A DNA stretch of 39,879 bases. Origin: UKL13-2 sp964417885 (GTDB lineage: Bacteria; Pseudomonadota; Gammaproteobacteria; Burkholderiales; Usitatibacteraceae). Made by a program: the position numbers and the translations under genes. Numbering within the stretch: position 1 is the stretch's first letter; the number at the start of each line of letters is the position of its first letter. Shown here one piece after another: positions 32,391-39,879 of the stretch. Under the pieces are notes generated by a model that searched no databases, was not told the DNA's origin, and saw only the letters and a program-made list of their open reading frames with translations. Location of the stretch: contig CAYQKN010000020.1 in NCBI GenBank assembly GCA_964417885.1, forward strand, positions 1-39,879, given 5' to 3'.

Positions 32391-32971
32391 TTGTTGCTCC
32401 GGGGCAGATAGGCAATGTCGACGGTTTCAAACACGATCCGGCGGGACTTGGTGTTCATGGTGAATTTTTTGGCATTGAGCGTACCCGATGCGCTCTCCAG
32501 GACAACACCATCGTTTGAGAGAGCCTGGTGGGTATCCGGCAGCACGGTAATTTTCGGCGTGGTGAGCTTGAGCGCCGGATACTTCTCGGTTGCCACCGTC
32601 AGTATCAATACGCCGCCCTGCATCATAACCTCATCGGAGCCGTCGGCCCTGCGGAAGAGCTTGCCCTCTGGCGCCGTTATTGTCATGTTCGGCTGGTTGG
32701 AATTGGTCGCAATCATCGTGACTTTTTCGAGGTGAGACGAGTCGTCATCGGCAAAATGGGTCATTCTTGCCGCGTTGACCGCATATTGAATGTCGCCGGT
32801 ACTGTTGAGCTGCTGGGCGGAGAAATTCTCGATGATCAGGTCGGGCTCGTGAAGCGCCTTGCGGTCAGCCCGGGTATCGGGTGGCTGAACAAACCGCGAC
32901 AACCAGAATGTCAGTGCAACCAGCAGCGCGAGTACGCCAATAGGAAGCAAAGAAGCAGGGCGGGCAATCAC
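32387..32971 (-). CDS. lptC: LPS export inner-membrane protein LptC
   Basis: LptC anchors the periplasmic bridge to LptB2FG. The 194-residue protein has one N-terminal membrane helix (LLPIGVLALLVALTFWLSRFV) and a periplasmic LptC jellyroll (DLIIENFSAQQLNSTGDIQYAV, part). It starts with GTG and ends in an ATGA overlap with lptA. In many relatives kdsD and kdsC precede lptC; here dsbD is the upstream neighbour, with an 84-bp gap in which nothing else is visible. Confidence 0.92.
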   Translation of the reverse strand: MIARPASLLPIGVLALLVALTFWLSRFVQPPDTRADRKALHEPDLIIENFSAQQLNSTGDIQYAVNAARMTHFADDDSSHLEKVTMIATNSNQPNMTITAPEGKLFRRADGSDEVMMQGGVLILTVATEKYPALKLTTPKITVLPDTHQALSNDGVVLESASGTLNAKKFTMNTKSRRIVFETVDIAYLPRSNK

Positions 32972-33055
32972 GATTGGTCTGGTTTGCGCCGGAAAGGTGA
33001 CGCGGGAACGAAGGAATGCTGATGATAACGCGGCCGGGCCGTGCAGGCCATTTCG

Positions 33056-35236
33056 TCAGCGCTGACTGGTGGCGGCGGCCGACGATGTCGAAATGGCTTC
33101 GAGCACCAACGACGGTGTCAGAATCTCCGGCAATACCTTTGCTTGCCCCTGACGCGGGTAGAAAACATAAAGTGGCACGCCGTTGCGCCCGAATTCGGCC
33201 AATGCCCTTGTAATTTCCGGGTCCTGCAATGTCCAGTCAGCTTTCATCCGGACGATCGCCAACTCCCCAAATCGCCTGATCACTGCATCGTCATTCAGGG
33301 CGACACGCTTGTTTACCTGGCAGGTAATACACCAGGTAGCGGTGAAATCGATGAAAACGGGCTGACCCTGGGCGCGCAATTCGGCGAGCTTCTGCCTGGA
33401 GTAAGGGATCCAATCTGCAGCAGCAACGCTGGTCTTGCCGACAATTGGCTGGGCGCCGGGCCAGCTGACAAATAGCGCGAGTGCGCCGAAAAGGGCTGCC
33501 AGGAACACTGCAAGCTTCGGACGTGCAACCTGCCAGTGTCCGTATGACCAGGCGGCCAGGGCAACGGCGACAAGCCCGAACAGCAATTTCGCACTGCCGT
33601 CGTTGCCGGTCTGCGAACCCAGCACCCATGCCAGCCAGGCTACCGTGGCAAACAGCGGAAAAGCCATCAACTGCTTGAACGTGTTCATCCAGGCACCTGG
33701 CCTCGGAATCCGTTTCAGCAATGCAGGCGAAAACGACAATGCGAGCACCGGTGTCGCCATCCCCACCGCAATGGCGGTAAATACGAGGAAAGCGACGTGC
33801 GCGGGCTGCGACAGCGTGTATCCGAGTGCGGCACCCATCATCGGCGCGGTGCAGGGCGTGGCCACAATCGTCGCCAACGCACCGGAAAGAAATGCGTCGC
33901 GAAGTTCACCGCGCGAACCGGCCATTTCGATGTTGCCTGCGGCAGTCTGAAGGCCCAGGCCGATCTCGAACACGCCGGACAGGTTTAGTGCCATCGCCAT
34001 GAACAGCATCGCAAGCAGCGTGACAAAGGCCGGTGACTGCAGCTGAAATCCCCAGCCGATGGATTCCCCCGCAGCCCGGATCGCAAGTATTACGCCCGCG
34101 AGAATCCAGAACGAGACCAGAACGCCGACAAAGAAGGCTCCGCCCTGCTTGCGCAGCCGTTGTGGTTCACTCTGGGCATGGCGCGCGAAGTTCATGATCT
34201 TGAGGCCCAGTACCGGAAACACGCAGGGCATCAGGTTCAGGATGGTACCGCCGATAAAGGCAAAAAGCAGGGCCATCAGCAAGCCAAGTTGGTTGCCGCT
34301 CGCGATAGCCGGTACTGCGTCGCCGGACGCAGCGACGGATGCAGAGCCTGCAGCGCTTTGATCGACCCGCAGCGGCGCGGAAAACGAAACCGCCTGCCCG
34401 AGTGTGGGGTCGCCCCACCCTTTAGGCGAAACCAGCACGCCCTCCACAATCGCTCGCTTGTCGTCGACCGGGTCAGCAGCAGCGGTAACGAGCCGATATC
34501 CAGTGTCCGTCCTGGCCCAGTTCTGCTTCGCCGCATTGGCGATCAAATTTTCATGCAATGGAAAAAAACTGACCTCTTCGAGCGACGTTGACTGCGCCGC
34601 GGCAAATGTCAGTTCAATTGAAAACTGGCCGCCGGAAACTTTGGCGGACACCTGGCTGGCGTTCAGCGGCTTGGGCAAGGCAGCGTGAGCCTTGGCAAAT
34701 GCGTCCGCCCACCGTGGGTCGACCCGCGCATCGGCCGCAACCACCGGCAAGGTCAGTTCGAGATCGGCGCTTTCGGGGATGCAAACGTCGCTGCAGACCA
34801 GCCACTCGGCTTTTGCCCGGAGGGTAACCGGCACTCCAGCTTTGGCGGTCGCAGGCACGTCAAGTTGTACCAGATGCAACACCTCGCCCTCGTAGCCGAA
34901 GTTCATCAGCGGGCCAAGGGGCAGTTTCTTCGGATAGGGCCACTGTATGGGACCGGTGGTATAGCCTGCGGGCAACGACCAGGTCAGGCGTGTCGGCAGG
35001 CCTGAATCCCCCGGGTTCTGCCAGTAGGTGTGCCAGTGATCAATGATTTTGAGACGCAGCGCAATCTCAGCCGGCCGCCCGGGCCGCACCGATTCATGCC
35101 TGGCGACGAGTTCGGCCTGGACATGCGGCGTCGTGACTGGTGAGGCGGCGGCACCCGGCATGCCGGCGGCTGAAAATGCGATGGCGAGGAGCGCAAGCAG
35201 TTTATTGATCATTGTGGACAATGAATGCGGAACCAT
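33056..35236 (-). CDS. dsbD: Thiol:disulfide interchange protein DsbD family
   Basis: DsbD moves electrons from cytoplasmic thioredoxin across the membrane to periplasmic reductases. The protein of about 726 residues has a signal peptide, an N-terminal periplasmic domain with the cysteine pair VCSDVC, and a central membrane domain of about eight helices. The two redox cysteines lie in LMPCVFPVLG and VATPCTAPM. The C-terminal thioredoxin-like domain carries CITC in TWCITCQVN. The N-terminal region is longer than in E. coli DsbD and resembles the ScsB-type variants. The ATG at 35236 is preferred (AGG 9 bases upstream); the ATG at 35212 also gives a good signal peptide. Confidence 0.93.
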   Translation of the reverse strand: MVPHSLSTMINKLLALLAIAFSAAGMPGAAASPVTTPHVQAELVARHESVRPGRPAEIALRLKIIDHWHTYWQNPGDSGLPTRLTWSLPAGYTTGPIQWPYPKKLPLGPLMNFGYEGEVLHLVQLDVPATAKAGVPVTLRAKAEWLVCSDVCIPESADLELTLPVVAADARVDPRWADAFAKAHAALPKPLNASQVSAKVSGGQFSIELTFAAAQSTSLEEVSFFPLHENLIANAAKQNWARTDTGYRLVTAAADPVDDKRAIVEGVLVSPKGWGDPTLGQAVSFSAPLRVDQSAAGSASVAASGDAVPAIASGNQLGLLMALLFAFIGGTILNLMPCVFPVLGLKIMNFARHAQSEPQRLRKQGGAFFVGVLVSFWILAGVILAIRAAGESIGWGFQLQSPAFVTLLAMLFMAMALNLSGVFEIGLGLQTAAGNIEMAGSRGELRDAFLSGALATIVATPCTAPMMGAALGYTLSQPAHVAFLVFTAIAVGMATPVLALSFSPALLKRIPRPGAWMNTFKQLMAFPLFATVAWLAWVLGSQTGNDGSAKLLFGLVAVALAAWSYGHWQVARPKLAVFLAALFGALALFVSWPGAQPIVGKTSVAAADWIPYSRQKLAELRAQGQPVFIDFTATWCITCQVNKRVALNDDAVIRRFGELAIVRMKADWTLQDPEITRALAEFGRNGVPLYVFYPRQGQAKVLPEILTPSLVLEAISTSSAAATSQR

Positions 35237-35298
35237 CTTATGAGCCTGCGCAAACGGCAATGTTCCCGGACACAGTCAGAATCGTGATTCAAGGATAG

Positions 35299-35373
35299 TG
35301 GTGCCCACAGTCTGATTTGAACAGACGACCTACCGCTTACAAGGCGGTTGCTCTACCCCTGAGCTATGCGGGC
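35299..35373 (-). tRNA. tRNA-Thr (anticodon TGT)
   Basis: On the - strand the acceptor GCCCGCA pairs with TGTGGGC (one G-T pair). The anticodon stem ACCGC/GCGGT has the loop CTTGTAA with anticodon TGT, reading ACA and related codons. The D-arm has AGCTCAGGGGTAGAGC and the T-arm TTCAAAT. The discriminator is A and CCA is encoded (35301-35299). It follows the other tRNA-Thr by 62 bp on the same strand. Confidence 0.95.
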
Positions 35374-35435
35374 AAAAAAATCGTCAATCGTCGAAAGCGA
35401 CTTGCGCCGTGGCGGCGAAAGTACCGGAAACCTGA

Positions 35436-35511
<76 letters not shown>

Positions 35512-35534
35512 ACATGTCAATTGCGAAGCGCAAC

Positions 35535-35563
35535 AGTATATCGCAGCGCCGAAATCTAGCCAA
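35535..35563 (-). promoter_or_regulatory. Promoter of the tRNA-Thr pair
   Basis: On the - strand: -35 TTGGCT (35563-35558), a 17-bp spacer, and -10 TATACT (35540-35535). This places the start about 17 bases before the mature tRNA 5' end. Confidence 0.6.
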
Positions 35564-35604
35564 GCAGACATTGCTCAGCCAACGGGCGCGACAAATTGCT
35601 TTTT

Positions 35605-35620
35605 TGTGACCAGATTCACA
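35605..35620 (+). promoter_or_regulatory. CRP/Vfr-type binding site upstream of the pilin operon
   Basis: TGTGA-CCAGAT-TCACA is a perfect match to the core CRP palindrome TGTGA-N6-TCACA. It lies 138 bp before the pilE start codon, and about 120 bp before the transcription start predicted from the nearest promoter. A second candidate -10 (TAAGAT, 35649-35654) would put the site near -48. Vfr, a CRP homologue, regulates type IV pili in Pseudomonas; whether a CRP-family protein binds here is inference. Confidence 0.55.
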
Positions 35621-35680
35621 AATGACTGCGCGGTTTGGGGCGATCCGTTAAGATTTTGTCCGCTGATTCTTGGAATGCTG

Positions 35681-35689
35681 CCGTCCGTC
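35681..35689 (+). promoter_or_regulatory. AlgR-box-like sequence (weak)
   Basis: CCGTCCGTC differs at one base from the AlgR box CCGTTCGTC and lies just upstream of the predicted pilE -35 box. A 9-mer with one mismatch can arise by chance in a gap this size. It is recorded because an AlgZ/AlgR-like pair is encoded in the same window. Confidence 0.25.
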
Positions 35690-35697
35690 GTGTCTGG

Positions 35698-35726
35698 TTG
35701 GGGCGGCATCGGGTTCTCGTTATTAT
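35698..35726 (+). promoter_or_regulatory. Sigma-70-type promoter of the minor-pilin operon
   Basis: -35 TTGGGG (35698-35703), a 17-bp spacer and -10 TATTAT (35721-35726) lie 32 bp before the pilE ATG. The predicted leader is about 25 bases and contains AAAGG. No sigma-54 -24/-12 pattern with correct spacing was found in this gap. Confidence 0.5.
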
Positions 35727-35757
35727 TTCATTGCCCAAATGGGCCAAAGGCGGACAT

Positions 35758-36204
35758 ATGAAGCGCATGCGCAGTTTTTCTACCGGATTCTCACTCGTTG
35801 AACTGTTGGTCGTGGTCGCCATTATCGGCATTCTGTCGGCGATTGCGGTGCCCAACTACACATCCTATGTTCAGCGCGGCAAGATTCAGGAAGCGACGTC
35901 ATTTCTTGCGGATTCCCGTACCAAGCTCGAGCAGTTTTTCATGGACAACCGGACCTACGCCGGTGGTGCAGGCGCGTGGGCATGCGGCGGCGCTGCGCCG
36001 GCAGGCAGTCGGTACTTCGATTTCACCTGCAGGGGAACTGCGACGACCTATGTCGTGAGTGCGGTCGGCAAGGCCGCAGAAGGCATGTCCGGTTTTACCT
36101 ATACCGTAAATGAAGCCAATACCCGTACGTCGACCTTCACCGGGTTGAGCGGTTGGAACAATTCCGCCAATTGCTGGGTCATCAAGAAGGGCGAATCGTG
36201 CTAA
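35758..36204 (+). CDS. Type IV pilin PilE-like minor pilin
   Basis: The 148-residue prepilin has a short basic leader and the prepilin-peptidase site G|FSLVELL, with Glu5 and the hydrophobic helix VVVAIIGILSAIAVPNY. The globular part has cysteines (ACGG, FTCRG, NCWVIKKGESC) suited to a disulfide-bounded D-region. The start at 35758 is chosen because it gives a normal leader; an upstream in-frame start at 35635 would lengthen it abnormally. It is first in the operon, whereas in Pseudomonas pilE is last. Its stop overlaps the fimT GTG start. Confidence 0.9.
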   Translation: MKRMRSFSTGFSLVELLVVVAIIGILSAIAVPNYTSYVQRGKIQEATSFLADSRTKLEQFFMDNRTYAGGAGAWACGGAAPAGSRYFDFTCRGTATTYVVSAVGKAAEGMSGFTYTVNEANTRTSTFTGLSGWNNSANCWVIKKGESC

Positions 36205-36821
36205 CTGGGCATCACCGTCGCGAACAGGGCGCATCGCTGATCGAACTGCTGGTCGGCGTTGCGGTGCTGGCGCTGCTGCTCGGTTTGGCGGCGCCCAGCT
36301 TCACGCAGTTTATCCAGAATACGCAGATCCGGACTGCGGCTGAGGCGGTGTCTACCGGCATCACGCTTGCCAAGACCGAGGCGCTCAGGCGCAACACCAC
36401 CGTGCGGTTCCAGCTGGTAAGTTCACTCGAAGATGATTGCATCCTGGCTTCCAATGGCAACAACTGGGTGATCAGCACCGAGGATCCGACCGGCAAATGC
36501 GGTGCCGCCGCCGGTGCGGATGTAACGCCTTTCATCGTCCAGAAGCGCGGCGGCGCGGATGGCGCACCCAATGCGGACGTGCTGGCAACGGGCGGCGGGG
36601 CCGGCAACCATACGCTGGTCTTCACCGGGCTGGGTCGCCCGTCGTCGATGAATCTCGACGGATTCACCACGGTGGATATCACCAACGATGTTTCCGGCAC
36701 CTGCGAACATGCGTCGGCCAGTGGCACCATGCGTTGCCTGAGAATCGCCGTCACGCCTGGAGGAGACGCCAGAATGTGCGATCCCAAGGTGTCCGATGCA
36801 ACCGATCCACGCAAGTGCTGA
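36198..36821 (+). CDS. FimT/FimU-type (GspH) minor pilin
   Basis: The protein of about 207 residues starts at the GTG at 36198, which overlaps the pilE stop (GTGCTAA) and has AAGG 9 bases upstream. The prepilin site is G|ASLIELL, followed by a helix (VGVAVLALLLGLAAPSF). The C-terminal region fits the GspH/FimT domain. FimT/FimU proteins are part of the initiating minor-pilin complex. A longer frame to 36153 would overlap pilE further without a ribosome site. Confidence 0.88.
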   Translation: MLTGHHRREQGASLIELLVGVAVLALLLGLAAPSFTQFIQNTQIRTAAEAVSTGITLAKTEALRRNTTVRFQLVSSLEDDCILASNGNNWVISTEDPTGKCGAAAGADVTPFIVQKRGGADGAPNADVLATGGGAGNHTLVFTGLGRPSSMNLDGFTTVDITNDVSGTCEHASASGTMRCLRIAVTPGGDARMCDPKVSDATDPRKC

Positions 36822-36837
36822 TAGACAGGGTCACTAA

Positions 36838-37278
36838 ATGATGAACAGGACCAGAAAAACACAGCAGGGCGTCATGCTGATCGAGGCCATGGTCGGCATC
36901 CTGATATTTGCCATCGGTATTCTGGCGTTGATGGGATTGCAGACCGCGGCAATTGGCAGTACTTCCGAGGCAAAGTATCGAAGCGATGCGGCTTTTTTTG
37001 CGAACCAGATTGTTGGTGAAATGTGGGTTTTGGGCAAGGATGAGGTTGGCACGTTTGCCACTTCCGGCGCCGGAAATGCGCAGGTAAACCGATGGAAAGC
37101 CGATATTGCGAATGCCTTGCCCGGGTCCACGGGCGGCAATGTTCCAACCATCACCATCGTCACTGATGCCAGCGGCCTGGGTTTCGAAATTACGGTTCGG
37201 GTGTTCTGGCAAAAGCCGGACACCACCGACCGGCATCAGCTCATTTCAATCAGCCGCGTGGATTTCAATCAGGAATAA
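36838..37278 (+). CDS. pilV: Minor pilin PilV
   Basis: The 146-residue prepilin has the site G|VMLIEAMVGILIFAIGILALMGLQ (part), the standard PilV start. PilV joins PilW and PilX in the complex that primes pilus assembly and holds PilY1. AGGG lies 8 bases before the ATG. It is followed 3 bp later by pilW. Gene order and motif together make the assignment firm. Confidence 0.9.
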   Translation: MMNRTRKTQQGVMLIEAMVGILIFAIGILALMGLQTAAIGSTSEAKYRSDAAFFANQIVGEMWVLGKDEVGTFATSGAGNAQVNRWKADIANALPGSTGGNVPTITIVTDASGLGFEITVRVFWQKPDTTDRHQLISISRVDFNQE

Positions 37279-37281
37279 CAA

Positions 37282-38487
37282 ATGAAGTCCAATAATGGCA
37301 ATTTGACGTTTTTCCGGGCAGCAGGCTTCAGCCTGATTGAATTGATGGTCGGCATGGTGGTCGGCCTGCTTGGCGTGCTGGTCATCCAGCAGGCATTCCA
37401 GCTCAACGAATCCTACAAGCGGTCGACGTCCGGCGCCGGCGAGGCGCAGTCAAACGGCGCCATCGCCCTGTACAACCTCGAGCGCGAAATCCGCAATGCG
37501 GGTTACGGGATGAACGATCCCAATTTTCTGAAATGCGCGAACATTTACTGGTATTACCAGGGCAAGTATTCATCGCCCCCTGGTGCAGCCGGGCCCACTG
37601 CGCTGACCACGCTGCGACCTGCACCGGTATTCATTGTCGACGGCGGTGCGGGCAATGATGCGATCAACGTGATTTACAGCAACAACACGATGAGGACCGT
37701 GCCGGCGAAGATGGTATCGGATCGCGACAATAACCTGTCGTCGAACGAGGCCAAGCGGGTGGACGTCGACAGCAACGCCGGCTTTGCCGAGGACGATCTG
37801 TTCGTCATTGCCCAGACCGATCCTGCCGATGGCCTCTACAAGTGCGCCATGTATAACGTCACGCCGCCGCAGGGTGGCGTGCCGTTGTTGCCGTCGCATC
37901 TGTGGAATGCGTCGGGTACCGACGGTCCGTATAACCCGCCCCTGGCAACATCGCTTTTTCCCCGGCCAATGGTCAATTCGCAGGTGTATGCGATGGGACA
38001 GCTTTCGTCGAACGGTTTTGAGATCAAGGATTCAACGCTGACGATGACACCTGCCATCACCCGCTCCGCGCCCGGCCAGCCGCCGTCGCTTGGCAACACG
38101 TCATTTCAGTTGGTCGGCGGCATTGTCGGCATGAAGGCCTGGTACGTCAAGGACAACGGTGCTGGTGGCGTGGTGTACGACAAGATCCTGCCGATTTCAC
38201 CACTGGAGTGGCAACGGGTGCGCGCGATCCGGGTCATGCTGCTGTCGCGTAGTACCAACTATGAAAAGCCGGCCGCAGGTGCTGGCGGCGTTTGTGACGC
38301 GACAAGCGCAACCAGTCCCTCGATTCGCTATTACGATCCGCCGTCCAACAGCATCAGCAACACCAATCCAATCTATTTCCCGGTGCCGGATGGGCTGCCA
38401 AGCTGTTACAAATACCGGTTGTTTGAAACTGTTGTCCCGCTCAGAAACATCCGCTGGTCACTCGCCAAAGACGCCGATTGGAACTAA
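37282..38487 (+). CDS. pilW: Minor pilin PilW
   Basis: The 401-residue protein begins with a prepilin site G|FSLIELMVGMVVGLLGVLV and has the long globular domain typical of PilW. AGGA lies 7 bases before the ATG. It contains several cysteines (FLKCANIYWYY, YKCAMYNV, GVCDATSA, PSCYKYRL). It is 3 bp after pilV and 2 bp before pilX. Confidence 0.9.
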   Translation: MKSNNGNLTFFRAAGFSLIELMVGMVVGLLGVLVIQQAFQLNESYKRSTSGAGEAQSNGAIALYNLEREIRNAGYGMNDPNFLKCANIYWYYQGKYSSPPGAAGPTALTTLRPAPVFIVDGGAGNDAINVIYSNNTMRTVPAKMVSDRDNNLSSNEAKRVDVDSNAGFAEDDLFVIAQTDPADGLYKCAMYNVTPPQGGVPLLPSHLWNASGTDGPYNPPLATSLFPRPMVNSQVYAMGQLSSNGFEIKDSTLTMTPAITRSAPGQPPSLGNTSFQLVGGIVGMKAWYVKDNGAGGVVYDKILPISPLEWQRVRAIRVMLLSRSTNYEKPAAGAGGVCDATSATSPSIRYYDPPSNSISNTNPIYFPVPDGLPSCYKYRLFETVVPLRNIRWSLAKDADWN

Positions 38488-38489
38488 AC

Positions 38490-39101
38490 ATGATGTCTCA
38501 ATCCAAACTGGCTAAACACGTCGCACCTTTGCAAGGCGCGGTCAAGCGGCAGCGCGGCGTCGTGCTTTTTATCGCGCTGATTGTGCTGGTCGCCATGAGC
38601 CTGGCCGGAATTGCGCTGGTTCGGTCCGTCGATACCAATGTGCTGGTCGCCGGAAATCTCGCCTTCCGCCAGGGCGCGACCGCGGCATCGGATTCTCCGG
38701 TACAGGCTGCGCGTGCGTGGATTGTTGCCAACGCCACCGGCAGCAATCTGTTCAGCGACAGCTCCAGCCAGGCATTCTTCTCGACCTGGCAATCCGCATT
38801 CAATCCCGACACCTATGACTGGAAAGACGCCACCAAGGCCAAGTCGCTGGGCGCGGATGCGGCAGGTAACACCCGCTATTACGTCATTCACCGCATGTGC
38901 AGCAATTCGGGTGATCCGAACGCGGCAACCAACCTCTGCGTAAAAAGCGCCGCGTCCGGCCGCGGACGCGGCAGTTTCGGCGCTATCGCCTATCCCGGAC
39001 TGGCACTCGAAGAGGCCGGCTCTCCGGTTTACCGAATCACGGCCCGCGTTGAGGGCCCGAAGAATACCGTGACCATGGTTCAAACGGTCGTGGTGCCCTG
39101 A
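38490..39101 (+). CDS. pilX: Minor pilin PilX
   Basis: The protein of about 203 residues begins with RQRGVVLFIALIVLVAMSLAGIALVRS (part), the PilX N-terminus, in which the Glu5 of other pilins is absent. The helix continues into DTNVLVAGNLAFRQGATAASD. The ATG at 38490 is chosen over the in-frame TTG at 38478, which lies within pilW. PilX is part of the priming complex with PilV, PilW and PilY1. Confidence 0.9.
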   Translation: MMSQSKLAKHVAPLQGAVKRQRGVVLFIALIVLVAMSLAGIALVRSVDTNVLVAGNLAFRQGATAASDSPVQAARAWIVANATGSNLFSDSSSQAFFSTWQSAFNPDTYDWKDATKAKSLGADAAGNTRYYVIHRMCSNSGDPNAATNLCVKSAASGRGRGSFGAIAYPGLALEEAGSPVYRITARVEGPKNTVTMVQTVVVP

Positions 39102-39157
39102 TTTACGGCGCAAATCACTTTCATTTGCAGCAAACGAATATTTCTGGAGTAACCGGC

Positions 39158-39879
39158 ATGACTCATTCATCCTCGTTTCGATTAAAAGTGCTTGCACTGT
39201 TTGCCGTCTGTACGTTCGGTGGCATTGGCGCATTGCAGTCCGCGCCAACGTTGCTCTCCAACGAACCGCTGGCAAACGCCAGCAATACCGGCAAGAAGCC
39301 CAATCTGATGTTCGTCCTCGATGACTCGGGATCGATGCAGCAGGATGCGACGCCGGATTATGTCCAGCAGGAAAAGCTCTGCAAGAAGAGCGGCGACAAC
39401 ACCAGCGGCGACACGTTCGAATACTGTCGCCTGGGCGATCCGCCTTACATGTCGCCGGACTTCAACTATCAGTATTACAACCCGGCGATTCGCTACCAGC
39501 CGGCGCTGAATGCCGATGGCACGCCCAAAACGAACTACACCACCGCGACGGCCGTACCCACTGATACGTTTGGTGTGCGGAGCTGGAACCAGTTCTACCA
39601 GTTTGGAGCCGTGGCTACGGTTAACCTGACCACGGAGTATCCCGATCGTGCCTGGTGCTCAAGTGCTGCCGCCTCCAACACGGATCTGGTCAATTGCCGT
39701 GTCAATGGCACGCCGGCAACGGATGGCTGGCTTTATCCGGATGCCACCTATCGTTTCAGCCGTGATCCGGGCCGTCTTGGCAGGTGCAATAACGCCTATC
39801 CGAACGACAGCCCGCCTGCACCAGACTATGACTGTTCAACCGGCGCCGGCAATACCGTTCAGTTTCCGAAGTATCGCTT
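39158..39879 (+). CDS. pilY1: PilY1 adhesin/tip protein, N-terminal part (runs off window)
   Basis: The frame opens at the ATG at 39158 and stays open to the window end, giving 240 complete codons. A signal peptide (about 1-28) is followed by SNTGKKPNLMFVLDDSGSM, where DDSGS (residues 55-59) is a MIDAS-type metal site of a von Willebrand A domain. Later segments (PPYMSPDFNYQYYNPAIRY, part) match the PilY1 N-terminal region. PilY1 caps the pilus and acts in adhesion and surface sensing. CTGGAG lies about 10 bases before the ATG. The C-terminal propeller domain is outside the window. Confidence 0.88.
   Translation, partial: MTHSSSFRLKVLALFAVCTFGGIGALQSAPTLLSNEPLANASNTGKKPNLMFVLDDSGSMQQDATPDYVQQEKLCKKSGDNTSGDTFEYCRLGDPPYMSPDFNYQYYNPAIRYQPALNADGTPKTNYTTATAVPTDTFGVRSWNQFYQFGAVATVNLTTEYPDRAWCSSAAASNTDLVNCRVNGTPATDGWLYPDATYRFSRDPGRLGRCNNAYPNDSPPAPDYDCSTGAGNTVQFPKYR

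Overview
The window is a GC-rich chromosomal segment that reads as a betaproteobacterium. The best support is gene order. The run lptC-lptA-lptB-rpoN-hpf-ptsN-hprK-rapZ, with HprK and RapZ beside PtsN, is the betaproteobacterial form of the rpoN locus, and argS-SPOR-dsbA and the thiS/thiG/trmB neighbourhood fit the same class. No species can be named from the sequence alone, and there are no insertion sequences, phage genes or CRISPR arrays.

Layout. (1) 1-8.3 kb, + strand: the 3' part of argS, a SPOR-domain protein, dsbA, a short-chain dehydrogenase, then a beta-oxidation pair (fused enoyl-CoA hydratase/3-hydroxyacyl-CoA dehydrogenase and an acyl-CoA dehydrogenase, overlapping by ATGA) and a methyltransferase. 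(2) 8.4-13.6 kb, mixed strands: a FecR-domain protein, trmB and rlmI-like divergent from a very compact promoter region, an outer-membrane beta-barrel, thiG/thiS and a YjdF-type membrane protein. (3) 13.6-18.2 kb, - strand: a LytTR response regulator and its LytS-type kinase separated by a large inverted repeat, a small 2TM protein, then a Tat-type carotenoid oxygenase preceded by a secreted DUF2141 protein and a leader containing an intrinsic terminator. (4) tRNA-Gly(CCC) and about 490 bp without a recognisable gene. (5) 19.0-21.3 kb, + strand: a double-Cache membrane sensor that has no output domain, translationally coupled to a prokaryotic pentameric ligand-gated ion channel (pLGIC). This is the most unusual unit in the window. 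(6) 21.4-24.9 kb, - strand: rubrerythrin, a GlpC-like Fe-S protein and DUF3501, with a good match to a full tandem OxyR operator against the promoter; upstream lies a PuuD-like glutamine amidotransferase. (7) 24.9-35.2 kb: mutY on +, then on - a LON-domain protein, rapZ, hprK, ptsN, hpf, rpoN, lptB, lptA, lptC and dsbD. (8) Two tRNA-Thr genes on -, then a type IV minor-pilin operon (pilE-like, fimT, pilV, pilW, pilX, pilY1) on + running off the end, with a perfect CRP/Vfr-type palindrome upstream.

How it fits together. DsbA and DsbD supply periplasmic disulfide formation and reduction. lptA/B/C with rpoN and PTS-Ntr couple envelope assembly to nitrogen/carbon signalling. The rubrerythrin cassette looks like a peroxide-stress unit. 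An AlgZ/AlgR-type two-component pair and a minor-pilin operon in one window recall the Pseudomonas AlgR-fimU regulon, but that link is inference. Promoter, operator and RNA-structure calls are by eye and have not been scored or tested.
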